Assembly (NCBI RefSeq): GCF_000348985.1
Contig: NC_035927.1
Span: 62,001 to 126,000, forward strand
Source of the DNA: Huiozyma naganishii CBS 8797
Taxonomy: Eukaryota; Ascomycota; Saccharomycetes; Saccharomycetales; Saccharomycetaceae
Direction of reading: 5' to 3'
DNA: 64,000 nucleotides
Below, one piece after another: positions 51,401 through 60,071 of the stretch. The notes under the pieces are model-generated. The model made no database searches. It was not told the DNA's origin and saw only the letters and a list, made by a program, of their open reading frames with translations. A program made the position numbers and the translations under genes. Each line of letters starts with the position of its first letter. Position 1 is the first letter of the stretch.

Positions 51401-52371
51401 ATTCGACGTTAAAAAATATTGAAAAACAGCTGAACGAGAAAACTGAATACCTTTATATGGGGCGTCAAAAATTGCAGGATTCTAACAATGAAAAGAGGAA
51501 TTTGAGAGATAATATCGAATTGCTGAACCTAAAGGACAAGTTACAATCGATAATTGATAATATCAAAAGATTGGATGTCAGGAACGCTGAAACAGAAAGA
51601 GAAAAGTACCAACAAGAGTCTGAGAAATTACGAAACCTGTATGAAGGACTCAGTGCAGAAAATGCTGGGAAACTAGGTGAGATGAAACAGCTTCAAAACC
51701 AAATTGATTCCCTATCCTTACAACTGGGCTCAGATTATAAGGATGTTGACCAAAAGTACCAAAAAGAATGGGTAGAATTGCAGGCTAGGACTTTTGTTAC
51801 TGACGATATTGATACTTATTCTAAAGCCCTTGATAATGCAATAATGAAATACCATGGGTTGAAAATGGAGGATATTAATCGCATTATTGACGAATTGTGG
51901 AAACGTACATATAGCGGCACTGATATTGACACGATAAAAATTCGGTCTGAGGAGGTGAATAACACTGTTAGGGGAAAATCTTACAACTATCGTGTTGTTA
52001 TGTTCAAACAAGATGCAGAATTGGATATGAGAGGTAGGTGCTCTGCAGGTCAAAAGGTTCTAGCATCTATTATTATTAGGCTTGCCCTTTCTGAGACATT
52101 TGGTCTCAATTGCGGTGTCATCGCACTTGATGAGCCCACTACAAACCTAGACGAAGAAAATATTGAGAGCTTAGCACAGTCATTGCATAATATCATTCAA
52201 ATGCGGAAGTATCAAAAGAACTTCCAGCTTATTGTTATTACCCATGATGAGAAGTTTTTGATGCATATGAATGCAGGGCAGTTCACTGATCACTTCTTTA
52301 AGATAAAGAGAGACGATAGACAAAAGTCACAAATTGAATGGGTTGATATTAACAGAGTTACAGAATATTAA
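48451..52371 (+). CDS. RAD50: Rad50, ATPase of the Mre11-Rad50-Xrs2 complex
   Basis: A 1306-residue SMC-like protein (S. cerevisiae 1312). The ATG at 48451 follows three open non-ATG codons. Walker A GMNGSGKTT lies near residue 34; long antiparallel coiled coils run about 180-670 and 700-1100; the zinc hook CYLC is at C680-C683; the ABC signature CSAGQK lies near 1198 and Walker B IALDEPTTNLDEEN near 1225. All motifs are intact. It tethers and helps process double-strand breaks and activates Tel1. Only 69 bases separate its stop from the converging MPA43 stop. Confidence 0.98.
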   Translation: MSAIHKLSIQGIRSFDSNDRETIEFGAPLTLIVGMNGSGKTTVIECLKYATTGTLPPNSKGGVFVHDPKITGEKDVRAQVKLAFSSANGLNMIVTRNIQLLAKKTTNTFKTLEGQLVAINQSGERTTLSTKSMELDTQVPLYMGVPSAILDYVIFCHQEDSLWPLSEPSNLKKKFDEIFQAMKFTKAIDNLKVIKKDMAVEIKLLQQSVEHLKIDRDRSKTTKIKIQQLEAKIEQFRQQVKNIESQILDITGQSDRLFKSNQTFQEVLSKVENLKTLKLATSNEIERLSATIELLDLPKDELSSLLDNFSLTLQQQESKLDQTQYEINQLKNQLQNAYIEKDDLIRKEAELTSKRHDYEQLKHDRLTLIEEFKQKFPLDLSSDYPTECLRLLRDYKKTLESDAQMVKAEGESKLAKIENHVAEQVYEETVQNQKLEYCIRDKTDLKKRIDWLETELKSSDVSEETLEDEKKALTELNGQLANFEKGNASEEVIKLLKLKNMDILSAEEELEKIQEQILKTNQQTDLFAKLGLIKKSIEEKKGTVTDLEETLQKNDISQILPTPLNNEDLDLEFKKFYISLQKDIALSNIVLHDKENKLSEITFRLDSSNADIERNKAEIQALTLRLDAELPEDCPIDEYDEVVADAELSYKTALENLKMHQTTLEFNRKALDIAQNKDCCYLCSRKFENVEVKSRLLAELKKKTDANFEHTLVTAVNEEKEFLHNLRTMEKDIISLRNIKEQVKKLEELKPCLVEEHTSTKASLEEIENSNRKLKEKREVCEKTLRRTIEQIVDNSKELNLLEAEFKGLSKQLEMYNNSSGTLQTVDELRAEQKQKNDLLRKLRKDINDLQEERERKTKEHNSLINMVKEKTLSIREMESSVASEKNIQREYSAKKTELNDIEHHIQSIKSEIEKTKGEKEKKQSQYNRQKLGLKLLTEKSQTDIINITKACDKLGGILDKVRQYEQQDFNALEKCQDTIKQADSTLKNIEKQLNEKTEYLYMGRQKLQDSNNEKRNLRDNIELLNLKDKLQSIIDNIKRLDVRNAETEREKYQQESEKLRNLYEGLSAENAGKLGEMKQLQNQIDSLSLQLGSDYKDVDQKYQKEWVELQARTFVTDDIDTYSKALDNAIMKYHGLKMEDINRIIDELWKRTYSGTDIDTIKIRSEEVNNTVRGKSYNYRVVMFKQDAELDMRGRCSAGQKVLASIIIRLALSETFGLNCGVIALDEPTTNLDEENIESLAQSLHNIIQMRKYQKNFQLIVITHDEKFLMHMNAGQFTDHFFKIKRDDRQKSQIEWVDINRVTEY

Positions 52372-52440
52372 TTACGGCCAAGCTGGTTTATTCGTTATTT
52401 TTTTAAAGTTCTATACATGCATTATATCATTATCAAAGTA

Positions 52441-54048
52441 TCACACCAAGGCTTTACTGACCATTTTTCTAAACCTCTGTTGTTGTTCTGCCATTTCAAG
52501 GTGAATAATATATTTTGTTAATAGGAGCTTATAAAGTTTAGTTTGTTGGATTTTATCAGAGTCGTTTGTGTATTTCACGGAGATGTATTCTCTTGGTTCT
52601 GACACGGGAACTAAATCAACAGAGGTTCCCAGGTAACCTGCTTTACCTAACAGATAAGCACCCTCCACTCCCATTAGATCCTCCTTTTCTTTCGGAACTA
52701 ATATAAGGGCGTTATCGTTTATCAAGGAGATTAATTTCAACAGGCGCGTATTTTTAGCTTGACTTCCACAGATGAACAATTCATTTATCGAGTTGAGTTT
52801 CTCGAAATTATCCACCATTAATTTCGTTTGGAAGGCCAAACATTCCAAAATACACACATACTTTACCAGTAAATCCCGAAATGACGTGTCTGGGGATTCT
52901 CCGATAAACATCCCTCTCATGTATGGGTCTCCAAACGGTGTTCTATTACCATCAAGGTCTCCATATAAAAAATTATTGCAAGCTTCAAAATGAATAGAGG
53001 TTGCATTTTGTGTTTCCCAGATATTTATTTCCTCTTCTAATTTTGATATCAGTTGACCTGTGCTTAAGTTCAAGGAAATTGCAGAAGGATGAGAGGTAAA
53101 TAAGTGTTCAATTAACTTACCAGAACAAGAAGAGCCTGATTCGTATACGACTTTGTTAGCTCCCAGTATATCTGTGAAGGGACCCCAAATTCCCTTTACT
53201 GACGTTTCTGTTTTCATCGTTCCAGGAGAATAAATATAACACGTAGAAGTACCTGCAACTAAAAACAGAGTATTCTTGTTCAATGACTGTAATGGCGAGA
53301 ACCAACTGGAATAGCAATCAATACAGCTATCCACAATCACCAATGAATCTTCGTTTTCAATCGTTTTTGGACATCCTATTGTGACATTGGGAGGCAATCT
53401 TACGATTTTATCATAGAATGATTTTGACCAGCCAGCCAATTCCCCATCATGCCCAATTCCGTTGGAGTTTGGGTGGTTTGATAGCCTTTCGGTGTTCCAA
53501 CAATATTCCTGGGCCAGTTTGTAAGCTACATATTTGTGCAGATCAAACACCTCCCATTGAATGTTCCCCTTCGGTTCGTCAGATATGGATTTAAGGAATC
53601 TTGATAACTTGGGAATACCCATTTCAGGGATAAATCCACCGCCCATATGACCAAGTATGTCTTGTGGACACCTGGCGTTCAGAGAATTTGTCTCCTCTTT
53701 GGCCATTGAATCCATCCAAAATACCACGTTTCTGGAATCACCTTCGCAGTGTTGGAATGTATCATCGCCACTTCTCTCACACAAAACCAAAGAACAAGTT
53801 GCCGCCACCCCACATGACTTCACATCATACTTTTGAAGATCAGCCATATCGAAGCATTCTTTGATAGCTGTTAAGATTTCTGCCGAATCTTGCGTGTATT
53901 CCCACAGTGAAGTACGGTTGGACTCATAGTAATACGGAACTGGCTTAGAAAACACTCCTAGTAGCGAATCGTCGTGCAAACTATAAATACCGACTCGAAC
54001 ACTTGAAGATCCAAGATCAATGCCTATGCCAATTGGAGTTGCTACCAT
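52441..54048 (-). CDS. MPA43: Mpa43, FGGY-family carbohydrate kinase-like protein
   Basis: A 535-residue protein (S. cerevisiae 542). The ATG at 54048 gives IGIGIDLGSSSVRVGIY at residues 6-22, the phosphate-1 motif of the FGGY/actin fold; 21 further codons upstream are open only from TTG. Also visible are ATCSLVLCER, HNELAGWS-like GHDGELAGWS, and the second-lobe VAGTSTCYIYSPG and CGSQAKNTRL. The true substrate is unknown; FGGY kinases phosphorylate sugars or polyols such as ribulose. Position between RAD50 and RPA49 matches S. cerevisiae. Confidence 0.93.
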   Translation of the reverse strand: MVATPIGIGIDLGSSSVRVGIYSLHDDSLLGVFSKPVPYYYESNRTSLWEYTQDSAEILTAIKECFDMADLQKYDVKSCGVAATCSLVLCERSGDDTFQHCEGDSRNVVFWMDSMAKEETNSLNARCPQDILGHMGGGFIPEMGIPKLSRFLKSISDEPKGNIQWEVFDLHKYVAYKLAQEYCWNTERLSNHPNSNGIGHDGELAGWSKSFYDKIVRLPPNVTIGCPKTIENEDSLVIVDSCIDCYSSWFSPLQSLNKNTLFLVAGTSTCYIYSPGTMKTETSVKGIWGPFTDILGANKVVYESGSSCSGKLIEHLFTSHPSAISLNLSTGQLISKLEEEINIWETQNATSIHFEACNNFLYGDLDGNRTPFGDPYMRGMFIGESPDTSFRDLLVKYVCILECLAFQTKLMVDNFEKLNSINELFICGSQAKNTRLLKLISLINDNALILVPKEKEDLMGVEGAYLLGKAGYLGTSVDLVPVSEPREYISVKYTNDSDKIQQTKLYKLLLTKYIIHLEMAEQQQRFRKMVSKALV

Positions 54049-54219
54049 TTTATCTTTCCTATGGCGTCGTTTCGGTGCTTCCACAGCAGTTTTTGGTTGT
54101 TGAAATCGCAAAATGTCTCGATAATGTTGTATTCGATAATATACAGAAGAATGCGCACTATATTGTAATATTATATAACTGAGTGGTCCGTTTCCATGTT
54201 TGCTGTGATGATCGACATG

Positions 54220-55467
54220 TTAGCGTCTTGGACCTCTGCCTCTTCTTGTCATTTCTGGTAGCTTGAAAGGCACCTTCAACGAGGCAATTTTGTATGTAGA
54301 AGCGGCACTCTTTGGAACTCCAAACGCCTCCGCTTGGGCGACGGTTGCACCCTTCACCACCGCACCCAGTACTCTGAATAAAGAGACGACTTTCGAAGGT
54401 TTGATTGCGAGTTCTTGTGCCAATGGCGAAACTTCTACCAAGAAGTTGTCCAAGTGAAGAATTATAGTTAGAATGTAACATAGCAACTTGTCTTCATTTT
54501 GAGGATCAATCACGTAGGATCTTTCCTTGGACCTCCCGAAGTTACCAGGTCTTGCGACGGTGAATCTGTTCAAGATCCCATCCACGAGAACTTCGGGTGG
54601 CGAGTTCAATGCTTCCACAAGTTTTTCCTTGCTGTTGATTTTTCTGTTGTAATAAACACCCAACAGTAGCGACAGATAGAACAGCAGCTGGATCTTCGTT
54701 GCCTGTGGCGACTCATTCAAGAACTTCAATTTCCTTTCGATGTATTTGGATGATGTGTAAGGGAAAATCTCTAGCTTTTTTTCCAAGTCGGTCTCCTTCA
54801 TAATAGGACCGACCCGAATGAACTGCAGTTCTCTCTCTGGTATTATGCTTTCTATTGGGTATATCTGCTCCACATCGGTGGCATCCATGTTTGCCTGCGG
54901 GGTGGGTCTGTCTCCGGAAACCGTTTCGTCCAGTTGCTGTCTCGTGGGCAGATCCTTCGAGGCGGACTTCACAGTGTCGATAATATCGACAGCCGAATCA
55001 GCCAATTTATCCGCATCGACACGGTTTCTCTCCAGATCAGAAATAGCCTTCTTGGCTTTCTTGGTACCAAACGCCTCACCAAGCGCGTTCCTCAACACTG
55101 AACCACGCACCTCACCCTTCTGCTTGATAGCAGGGCCCGCCAAAAGTTTGTTACTCTTGGAGGTCACTTTCGAGACAAGAATTGGGGCCTTGTACAACTC
55201 CACGCTGTTCTTGCTCGGGTTGAAAACACCAACAACGTACTGTGATTTGTCTCCGGACACCTCAGAGTCCGTGGTCCCCTCGTACTCTAATCTCTCATTT
55301 TCCCCATGCAGGATATAGTCGACCTCGCCGTCTTGCTTCTTCTTCTTGAAAAGATCAAACTTGGTGTCAGAGGGCGCCCTAAACCCTTTGAAAAAACTCG
55401 CCACGGCAACACTAGTGTGTTCGTGGAACTCTCTCACCTCTACTTCCTCAATTGATCTCTTAGACAT
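54220..55467 (-). CDS. RPA49: Rpa49, RNA polymerase I subunit A49
   Basis: A 415-residue protein, the same length as I recall for S. cerevisiae, from the ATG at 55467 (the frame runs 12 codons further up from TTG). The N-terminal dimerisation module with Rpa34 covers about 1-110 (SFFKGFRAPSDTKFDL, LHGENERLEYEG); a linker (GEAFGTKKAKKAISDLERNR) leads to the tandem winged-helix domain (about 185-410), ending MTRRGRGPRR. It supports Pol I initiation and elongation. PAC-like and RRPE elements in its promoter fit the ribosome-biogenesis regulon. Confidence 0.97.
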   Translation of the reverse strand: MSKRSIEEVEVREFHEHTSVAVASFFKGFRAPSDTKFDLFKKKKQDGEVDYILHGENERLEYEGTTDSEVSGDKSQYVVGVFNPSKNSVELYKAPILVSKVTSKSNKLLAGPAIKQKGEVRGSVLRNALGEAFGTKKAKKAISDLERNRVDADKLADSAVDIIDTVKSASKDLPTRQQLDETVSGDRPTPQANMDATDVEQIYPIESIIPERELQFIRVGPIMKETDLEKKLEIFPYTSSKYIERKLKFLNESPQATKIQLLFYLSLLLGVYYNRKINSKEKLVEALNSPPEVLVDGILNRFTVARPGNFGRSKERSYVIDPQNEDKLLCYILTIILHLDNFLVEVSPLAQELAIKPSKVVSLFRVLGAVVKGATVAQAEAFGVPKSAASTYKIASLKVPFKLPEMTRRGRGPRR

Positions 55468-55539
55468 GGTGTAGTGCGACCTGTTACACTCGATACAGTA
55501 CAAAAGACACTACCAGTCAAGCCATTTAGTGTCACCAAG

Positions 55540-55590
55540 TCATCGCTTTGAACTGAAAATTTTTTTTTTCTCGAAACTGAAATTTTTCAA
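55540..55590 (-). promoter_or_regulatory. PAC-like and RRPE elements of the RPA49-CRS1 promoter
   Basis: TCATCGC at 55540-55546 is GCGATGA on the RPA49 strand, one base short of the PAC core GCGATGAG. TGAAAATTTTT at 55554-55564 matches the RRPE, and TGAAATTTTTCA at 55578-55589 is a near copy in the other direction. PAC beside RRPE is the standard promoter pair of ribosome-biogenesis genes. The elements lie 75-120 bases from the RPA49 ATG. Confidence 0.6.
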
Positions 55591-55675
55591 TTGACGTTTT
55601 GTGAGTCAATTCCAATGAACAGTTGTGCTTGCAGTTGTGCACGGTTGCTGTGTGTTCGTGTTCCAATTGCGTTAG

Positions 55676-55708
55676 ATGGATGGTGCGAGTACGAGTGCCG
55701 TTGGGTAG
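55676..55708 (+). promoter_or_regulatory. Short upstream ORF in the CRS1 leader
   Basis: ATG at 55676 opens a 10-codon frame ending TAG at 55708, eight bases before the CRS1 ATG, and it overlaps the in-frame upstream ATG at 55680. Transcripts that include it could be repressed or directed to the downstream start. Confidence 0.5.
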
Positions 55709-55715
55709 AATAACA

Positions 55716-57992
55716 ATGTCAACAGTCAACACTCCAAAAGTAGTTCAGCCCAAGTGGCTTGCACCTAAACAGGTCCCCGCGGAGAAGCCCGTTTTGAAGC
55801 TGTACAACACACTGACGAGGTCGAAGGATGTGTTTGTGCCCATATCTGGGGCCAATGTAGTTACGTGGTACTCATGTGGGCCAACTGTGTACGATTCGTC
55901 ACATATGGGCCATGCGAGGAACTATGTCTCCATCGATATCAACAGGAGAATTATGTCTGATTACTTTGGCTACGATATCAACTTTGTTCAAAACGTCACG
56001 GATATCGACGACAAGATTATTCTGAGGGCTAGGCACAACCATTTGTTTGAAAAATACGAGTCATCCGTCGAGGAAGTCACTCCTGCTGTGATCGAGAAAG
56101 TGAAGGCTGCTTTGGCGCAGTACGTGGAGAAGAACCTCCCTAGTAGCGGCGACGTTTCCACTATTGCCCAATTGGAGGCGTGGTTAAAGACAGTTGATTT
56201 TGAGAAGATGAAACAGGAGAACCCGAAATTCTCAATGCATGTCACTGCCGTGCAAAACACCTTGACCGCGTTGGAGAGTAAACAGGCGGAAAAATCCACT
56301 TTCTTCAGCCTGGTGAAGGACACTCTCGTCCCATTGTTGGACAAAGAGACTGGATCTGGTTTAAACAACCTTGAGATTTTCCGGAAACTGCCCGCATACT
56401 GGGAGAAACAGTTCAACAAGGACATGGGCAAACTGAACGTCTTGCCGCCCACAGTTACCACTAGAGTTTCAGAGTACGTTCCAGAGATTGTCACCTTTGT
56501 TCAAACAATAATTGACAACGGGTTTGCCTATGCGACCGCAGATGGCTCCGTTTACTTCGACACCTCGAAGTTTGATGCAGACTCGAAGCACTCGTACGCC
56601 AAGTGTCAGCCGTGGAACAAGGGCCAACTGGATCTGATCAACGACGCTGAGGGGTCGCTGTCGAACTTTAACGCGAGTGGCAAGAAATCTAACAACGATT
56701 TTGCCCTATGGAAGAACTCCAAGCCTGGTGAGCCGGAATGGGATTCTCCATGGGGGAAGGGAAGACCAGGGTGGCACATTGAATGCTCTGTCATGGCCAG
56801 TGACGTTTTGGGGGCGAATATTGATATCCATTCCGGTGGTATAGATCTGGCGTTCCCTCACCACGACAACGAATTGGCTCAATCTGAGGCTAAATTTGAC
56901 AACGAGCAATGGGTGAATTACTTCCTGCACACAGGGCATTTGCACATTGAGGGACAAAAGATGTCCAAATCGCTCAAAAACTTTATCACCATTGATGAGG
57001 CGTTGCAGAAATTTTCCGCTCGTCAACTGAGACTAGCATTTGCATCTGTTCAATGGAATAACCAACTTGACTTCAAGGAGGCGCTGATCAACGAGGTCAA
57101 ATCATTGGAGACTTCCTTCAACAATTTCTTTACAAATGTCAGAGCGTTACAGATGGACAACCAGCATGCGATGGATCAAGACCAGTACATAACCAAGAAA
57201 CCACGCGACCAAGAGAAACAGTTGTTGTCCGATTTGGCCGCAGCGCAAACCAAAGTACACGCTGCGTTCTGCGACAACCTGTCCACCCCACAGGTCGTCA
57301 AGTCATTAGCGGAACTCGTCACGATCACGAATACTTACATCTCTGCCGTCGGGTCTGAGTTACGCATCGAACCTGTTGTGGCCGTTTGCAAATACGTCAC
57401 CAAAATCCTGGGCATCATCGGGTTCCCCGTCCGTGCCGATGGTCTTGGTTGGGCGGGCAGCGGTTCTGACTCCACGTCTGCAAACTCCTCCCTGGAGGAC
57501 ACGGTCATGCCGTACGTGAAGGTGCTTTCCACGTTCAGGGACCAAGTTCGCGCCATGGCTATTGAAAAAGTGGACAGTGGAGAGTACTTGCGTGTGACTG
57601 ATTCGTTGCGTGACCACGAGCTTTTGAAGTTGAACATTGCGCTGGATGACAGAAACGGGCAGCACGCTCTGGTCAAGTTTCTGTCCGATGAGGAGAGAAG
57701 TGAGATGTTAAAGTTGTTGGAAGAGAGGGAGGCCCGCGAGGAGGCTAAGAGGTTAAAGAAGGCGGAGCAACAGAAACTGAACGAATTGAAGGAACGGGAA
57801 CGTAAGGAGAAAGCTTCGTTGCGCCCCTCTGAGATGTTCAAGAACAGCGAACTGTACAGCGCTTGGGACGAGGAAGGTCTACCAACGAAGGATAAAGATG
57901 GCAACGAGATCACGAAGAGTATGGCCAAGAAGTTGAAGAAGCAATGGGAGCAACAGCGGAAGTTACATGAGGAGTATTTCGGTACGAAGTAG
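55716..57992 (+). CDS. CRS1: Cysteinyl-tRNA synthetase
   Basis: 758 residues from the ATG at 55716 (S. cerevisiae 767). A class I synthetase: the zinc/active-site [25 protein letters not shown] segment holds Cys and the HIGH variant HMGH (about residues 49-66), HIECSVMA and HHDNE hold further zinc ligands, and KMSKS is near 413. The C-terminus is a Lys/Glu-rich helix typical of eukaryotic cytosolic enzymes. An in-frame ATG 12 codons upstream (55680) adds an Arg-rich [12 protein letters not shown], a possible mitochondrial leader; in S. cerevisiae one gene is reported to supply both compartments. The 55716 ATG has A at -3 and is the better context. Confidence 0.96.
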   Translation: MSTVNTPKVVQPKWLAPKQVPAEKPVLKLYNTLTRSKDVFVPISGANVVTWYSCGPTVYDSSHMGHARNYVSIDINRRIMSDYFGYDINFVQNVTDIDDKIILRARHNHLFEKYESSVEEVTPAVIEKVKAALAQYVEKNLPSSGDVSTIAQLEAWLKTVDFEKMKQENPKFSMHVTAVQNTLTALESKQAEKSTFFSLVKDTLVPLLDKETGSGLNNLEIFRKLPAYWEKQFNKDMGKLNVLPPTVTTRVSEYVPEIVTFVQTIIDNGFAYATADGSVYFDTSKFDADSKHSYAKCQPWNKGQLDLINDAEGSLSNFNASGKKSNNDFALWKNSKPGEPEWDSPWGKGRPGWHIECSVMASDVLGANIDIHSGGIDLAFPHHDNELAQSEAKFDNEQWVNYFLHTGHLHIEGQKMSKSLKNFITIDEALQKFSARQLRLAFASVQWNNQLDFKEALINEVKSLETSFNNFFTNVRALQMDNQHAMDQDQYITKKPRDQEKQLLSDLAAAQTKVHAAFCDNLSTPQVVKSLAELVTITNTYISAVGSELRIEPVVAVCKYVTKILGIIGFPVRADGLGWAGSGSDSTSANSSLEDTVMPYVKVLSTFRDQVRAMAIEKVDSGEYLRVTDSLRDHELLKLNIALDDRNGQHALVKFLSDEERSEMLKLLEEREAREEAKRLKKAEQQKLNELKERERKEKASLRPSEMFKNSELYSAWDEEGLPTKDKDGNEITKSMAKKLKKQWEQQRKLHEEYFGTK

Positions 57993-58149
57993 ATCCCTCC
58001 CCTCCACGTTTATGTTGATATGGATGTTTTAATGGTAGGACCCTCTATAGTTACATATATAAGAGAAAATTCAAATAAAAGTGAACGTTAGCATCGGTGT
58101 GCGTTTGACACAGATTGTTATGGCAGTTGTCATCGGAACAGTGTAGCCG

Positions 58150-59035
58150 ATGAGCGATAAGAAACAGTATGTGAAGGGTTGATTTGGATCGTTTCAGTAT
58201 TTGAAGATACTAACTACGTGTGAGGCGAGACATCCTCTTTTTGTGAGATAGAATTGCCGATGCGCTGAGAGGGTTGGCGGACAACGAGTCCGCGATGGAC
58301 GTTGTTGAGAAGCAAGTGGAGAAGTATCGTTTGGATCTTCTTAGGCCGGTGTACAAGGACCGTGACGAGTTGATTGGTCGGGTCCCCTCGTTTTGGATGG
58401 TTGTTCTTTCGCAACATTCCAATTTTGCCAACTTCATTCGAGCCTCTGATTTCAAGTACGTCGACTGCATAGACGATGTGCGTGTCGAATGGGACGAAGC
58501 TAACCCTGGGAACTTCTCCGTGAACATCAAATTTCATGGGCTTGAGGGTGATTTCCCCGCTCAGAGTGTCACGAAGCGTTTCAGATTAGTGAAGGTCAAG
58601 GACGATATGAAAGTGAGCGGCAATGACGAGGATCGCGAGAGCGGTGACGATGACGACGAGGAGGAGTACGAGAGGTTGTTGAGTGACCCCGTGGATGTTG
58701 AATGGCCCGTGGCGTACGATTCTATAAACCCAGATAAGATCCAGGACAAGCGTGCGAGTAAGAAGGAGTACCGGACAGGTATGAAGACGCTATTCGGGTG
58801 GTTTAGGTGGACAGGTTTGAAACCAGGTAAGGAGTTCCCCAACGGGGAGTCCCTGGCGGAACTGTTTGCGAACGACTTGTACCCTTACTGTGTGAAATAT
58901 TATATTGAGGCACAGAGGGATCTTGCAGACGAGATGAGTGATTCTGACAACGACGACTCTGCCGAGGAACCATTGGAGCTCCCCAGCGATGATGACGAAG
59001 TCCAGGACCACAGCAAGAAAAGACGGTTGGAGTGA
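58150..59035 (+). CDS. VPS75: Vps75, NAP-family histone chaperone (two exons)
   Basis: Exon 1 is 58150-58166 (ATG plus 14 bases) and exon 2 is 58252-59035; spliced, they encode 266 residues (S. cerevisiae 264). Splicing restores the N-terminus MSDKKQIADALRGLADNES, which matches the Sc protein in length and pattern; starting at the first ATG of exon 2 (58295) would cut about 20 residues. The NAP domain follows: long dimerisation helix (about 20-60), then SFANFIRASDFKY-like NFANFIRASDFKYVD and the TLFGWFRWTGLKPGKEFP segment near 175, then an acidic tail with a basic KKRR end. Vps75 binds H3-H4 and Rtt109 and supports H3K9 and H3K27 acetylation. It converges on CWC25. Confidence 0.93.
58167..58251 (+). 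other. Spliceosomal intron of VPS75
   Basis: An 85-base intron: donor GTATGT at 58167-58172, branch sequence TACTAAC at 58208-58214 and acceptor TAG at 58249-58251, 38 bases after the branch adenine. All three match the yeast consensus and the frame is kept (codon CA/A). I recall S. cerevisiae VPS75 also having an intron. Confidence 0.93.
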
Positions 59036-59121
59036 ACCGGTCTGCGATGTGGGGGTGTGCCTTGTATAGAATGATATGTAGTGTTATGAAGAGTCCATTT
59101 TGATGCCGCAGAGAGAAAGAG

Positions 59122-59583
59122 TCACTTTGGAGTTCGTCTCTTTGATATTTTGTTCTTCGATCCTTGCAGTTTCAACACTTTACTCATGGGGTCGTCCATA
59201 TCGTAGCTTGCCTTCTTGCGTTTCTGTTTCTGTACTTGTTTCTGCTGCTGTTTCGACTTATCTGTTTCTTCCGTCTGCGGCGACTTAATCACCGATGAGT
59301 CCAGTTTTTTCTTCCCGAGGAGGTACTCCTGGTTACTCTCGCTGCCACCAGCCCCCGTATCGTACATCCACTCGAGCCCAGTCTTCTTGCGGTCCCCGGT
59401 GCGATCCCCATCTCTAGATGCGTTAACGAGCGAGTCCAATTCCCTCTCTTTCTGTATCTCCCTCTGCCTCTGCTTGAACGCGTGTTCCTCCTTGAGCAGT
59501 TCTTGCTCACGCTCCCATACTTTCTTCCTGTTGCGTACGAGTTTCGGGTTCCAACTCTTCAACAAGTTCAAGTCGTTCGCCAT
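59122..59583 (-). CDS. CWC25: Cwc25, splicing step-one factor
   Basis: A 153-residue protein (S. cerevisiae 179) from the ATG at 59583. The N-terminus has [20 protein letters not shown], the family signature that enters the spliceosome active site near the branch helix, followed by a charged helix (about 20-50), GLEWMYD near 70, and a Lys/Gln-rich basic tail. Cwc25 acts after Prp2 to allow branching. The gene lies between VPS75 (convergent, 86 bases) and SUI1 (same strand, 161 bases). Confidence 0.9.
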   Translation of the reverse strand: MANDLNLLKSWNPKLVRNRKKVWEREQELLKEEHAFKQRQREIQKERELDSLVNASRDGDRTGDRKKTGLEWMYDTGAGGSESNQEYLLGKKKLDSSVIKSPQTEETDKSKQQQKQVQKQKRKKASYDMDDPMSKVLKLQGSKNKISKRRTPK

Positions 59584-59646
59584 CGGTTGCTGTCACTGCG
59601 ATATGCGATGTATCAATACTATTATTAAGATAACGTACAAAATTGT

Positions 59647-59664
59647 ATATATATATATATATTT
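59647..59664. repeat. (TA)n microsatellite between CWC25 and SUI1
   Basis: About eight TA units just downstream of the SUI1 stop, likely serving as its 3'-end efficiency element. Confidence 0.6.
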
Positions 59665-59744
59665 TAAGTGTAAATGTAGGTGAGTATACACTGAAGCAGT
59701 ACTGGATTTATTGGTACTCCCCTCCCCGTTTACTATATGTGCAA

Positions 59745-60071
59745 TCAGAACCCATGGATCTTGATGTTCTTCTTCTGAAGGCCTAGCTGAGCGATCATAA
59801 ACTCGCACACTTTAGCTCTCTGGTCCCCCTGCAACTGGATAATCTCCCCCATCTCTTTATCCTTGACGATATTCCCGTTACAAGCGAAGTCCTTCTTCAA
59901 CACTTTCAAAATCCGCTTCAAGTCGTACTCCTCAGGAACACCTTGCACGGTGGTCAAAGTCTTTCTCCCGTTTCTCTGCTGGATACGGATATGGATGTAG
60001 TTGGCAGTGGTGGTTTCGTCATCCCCTGTGTCAGCAAATGGGTCGAACGACTTCAAGTTCTCGATAGACAT
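59745..60071 (-). CDS. SUI1: Sui1, translation initiation factor eIF1
   Basis: A 108-residue protein, the usual eIF1 length, from the ATG at 60071. The SUI1 fold covers about residues 25-105 (IHIRIQQRNGRKTLTTVQG, KRILKVLKKDFACNG, IIQLQGDQR, LGLQKKNIKIHGF). It binds the 40S near the P site and enforces AUG selection. The bases before its own ATG are TGC, so position -3 is a pyrimidine, a poor context, as in the known eIF1 autoregulation. Divergent from SLA2. Confidence 0.98.
   Translation of the reverse strand: MSIENLKSFDPFADTGDDETTTANYIHIRIQQRNGRKTLTTVQGVPEEYDLKRILKVLKKDFACNGNIVKDKEMGEIIQLQGDQRAKVCEFMIAQLGLQKKNIKIHGF

Noticed and set aside
54158..54481. 107-codon ORF overlapping the RPA49 3' end
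   Set aside because: It is on the same strand but in another frame of RPA49, has no domain, and the RPA49 frame is complete.
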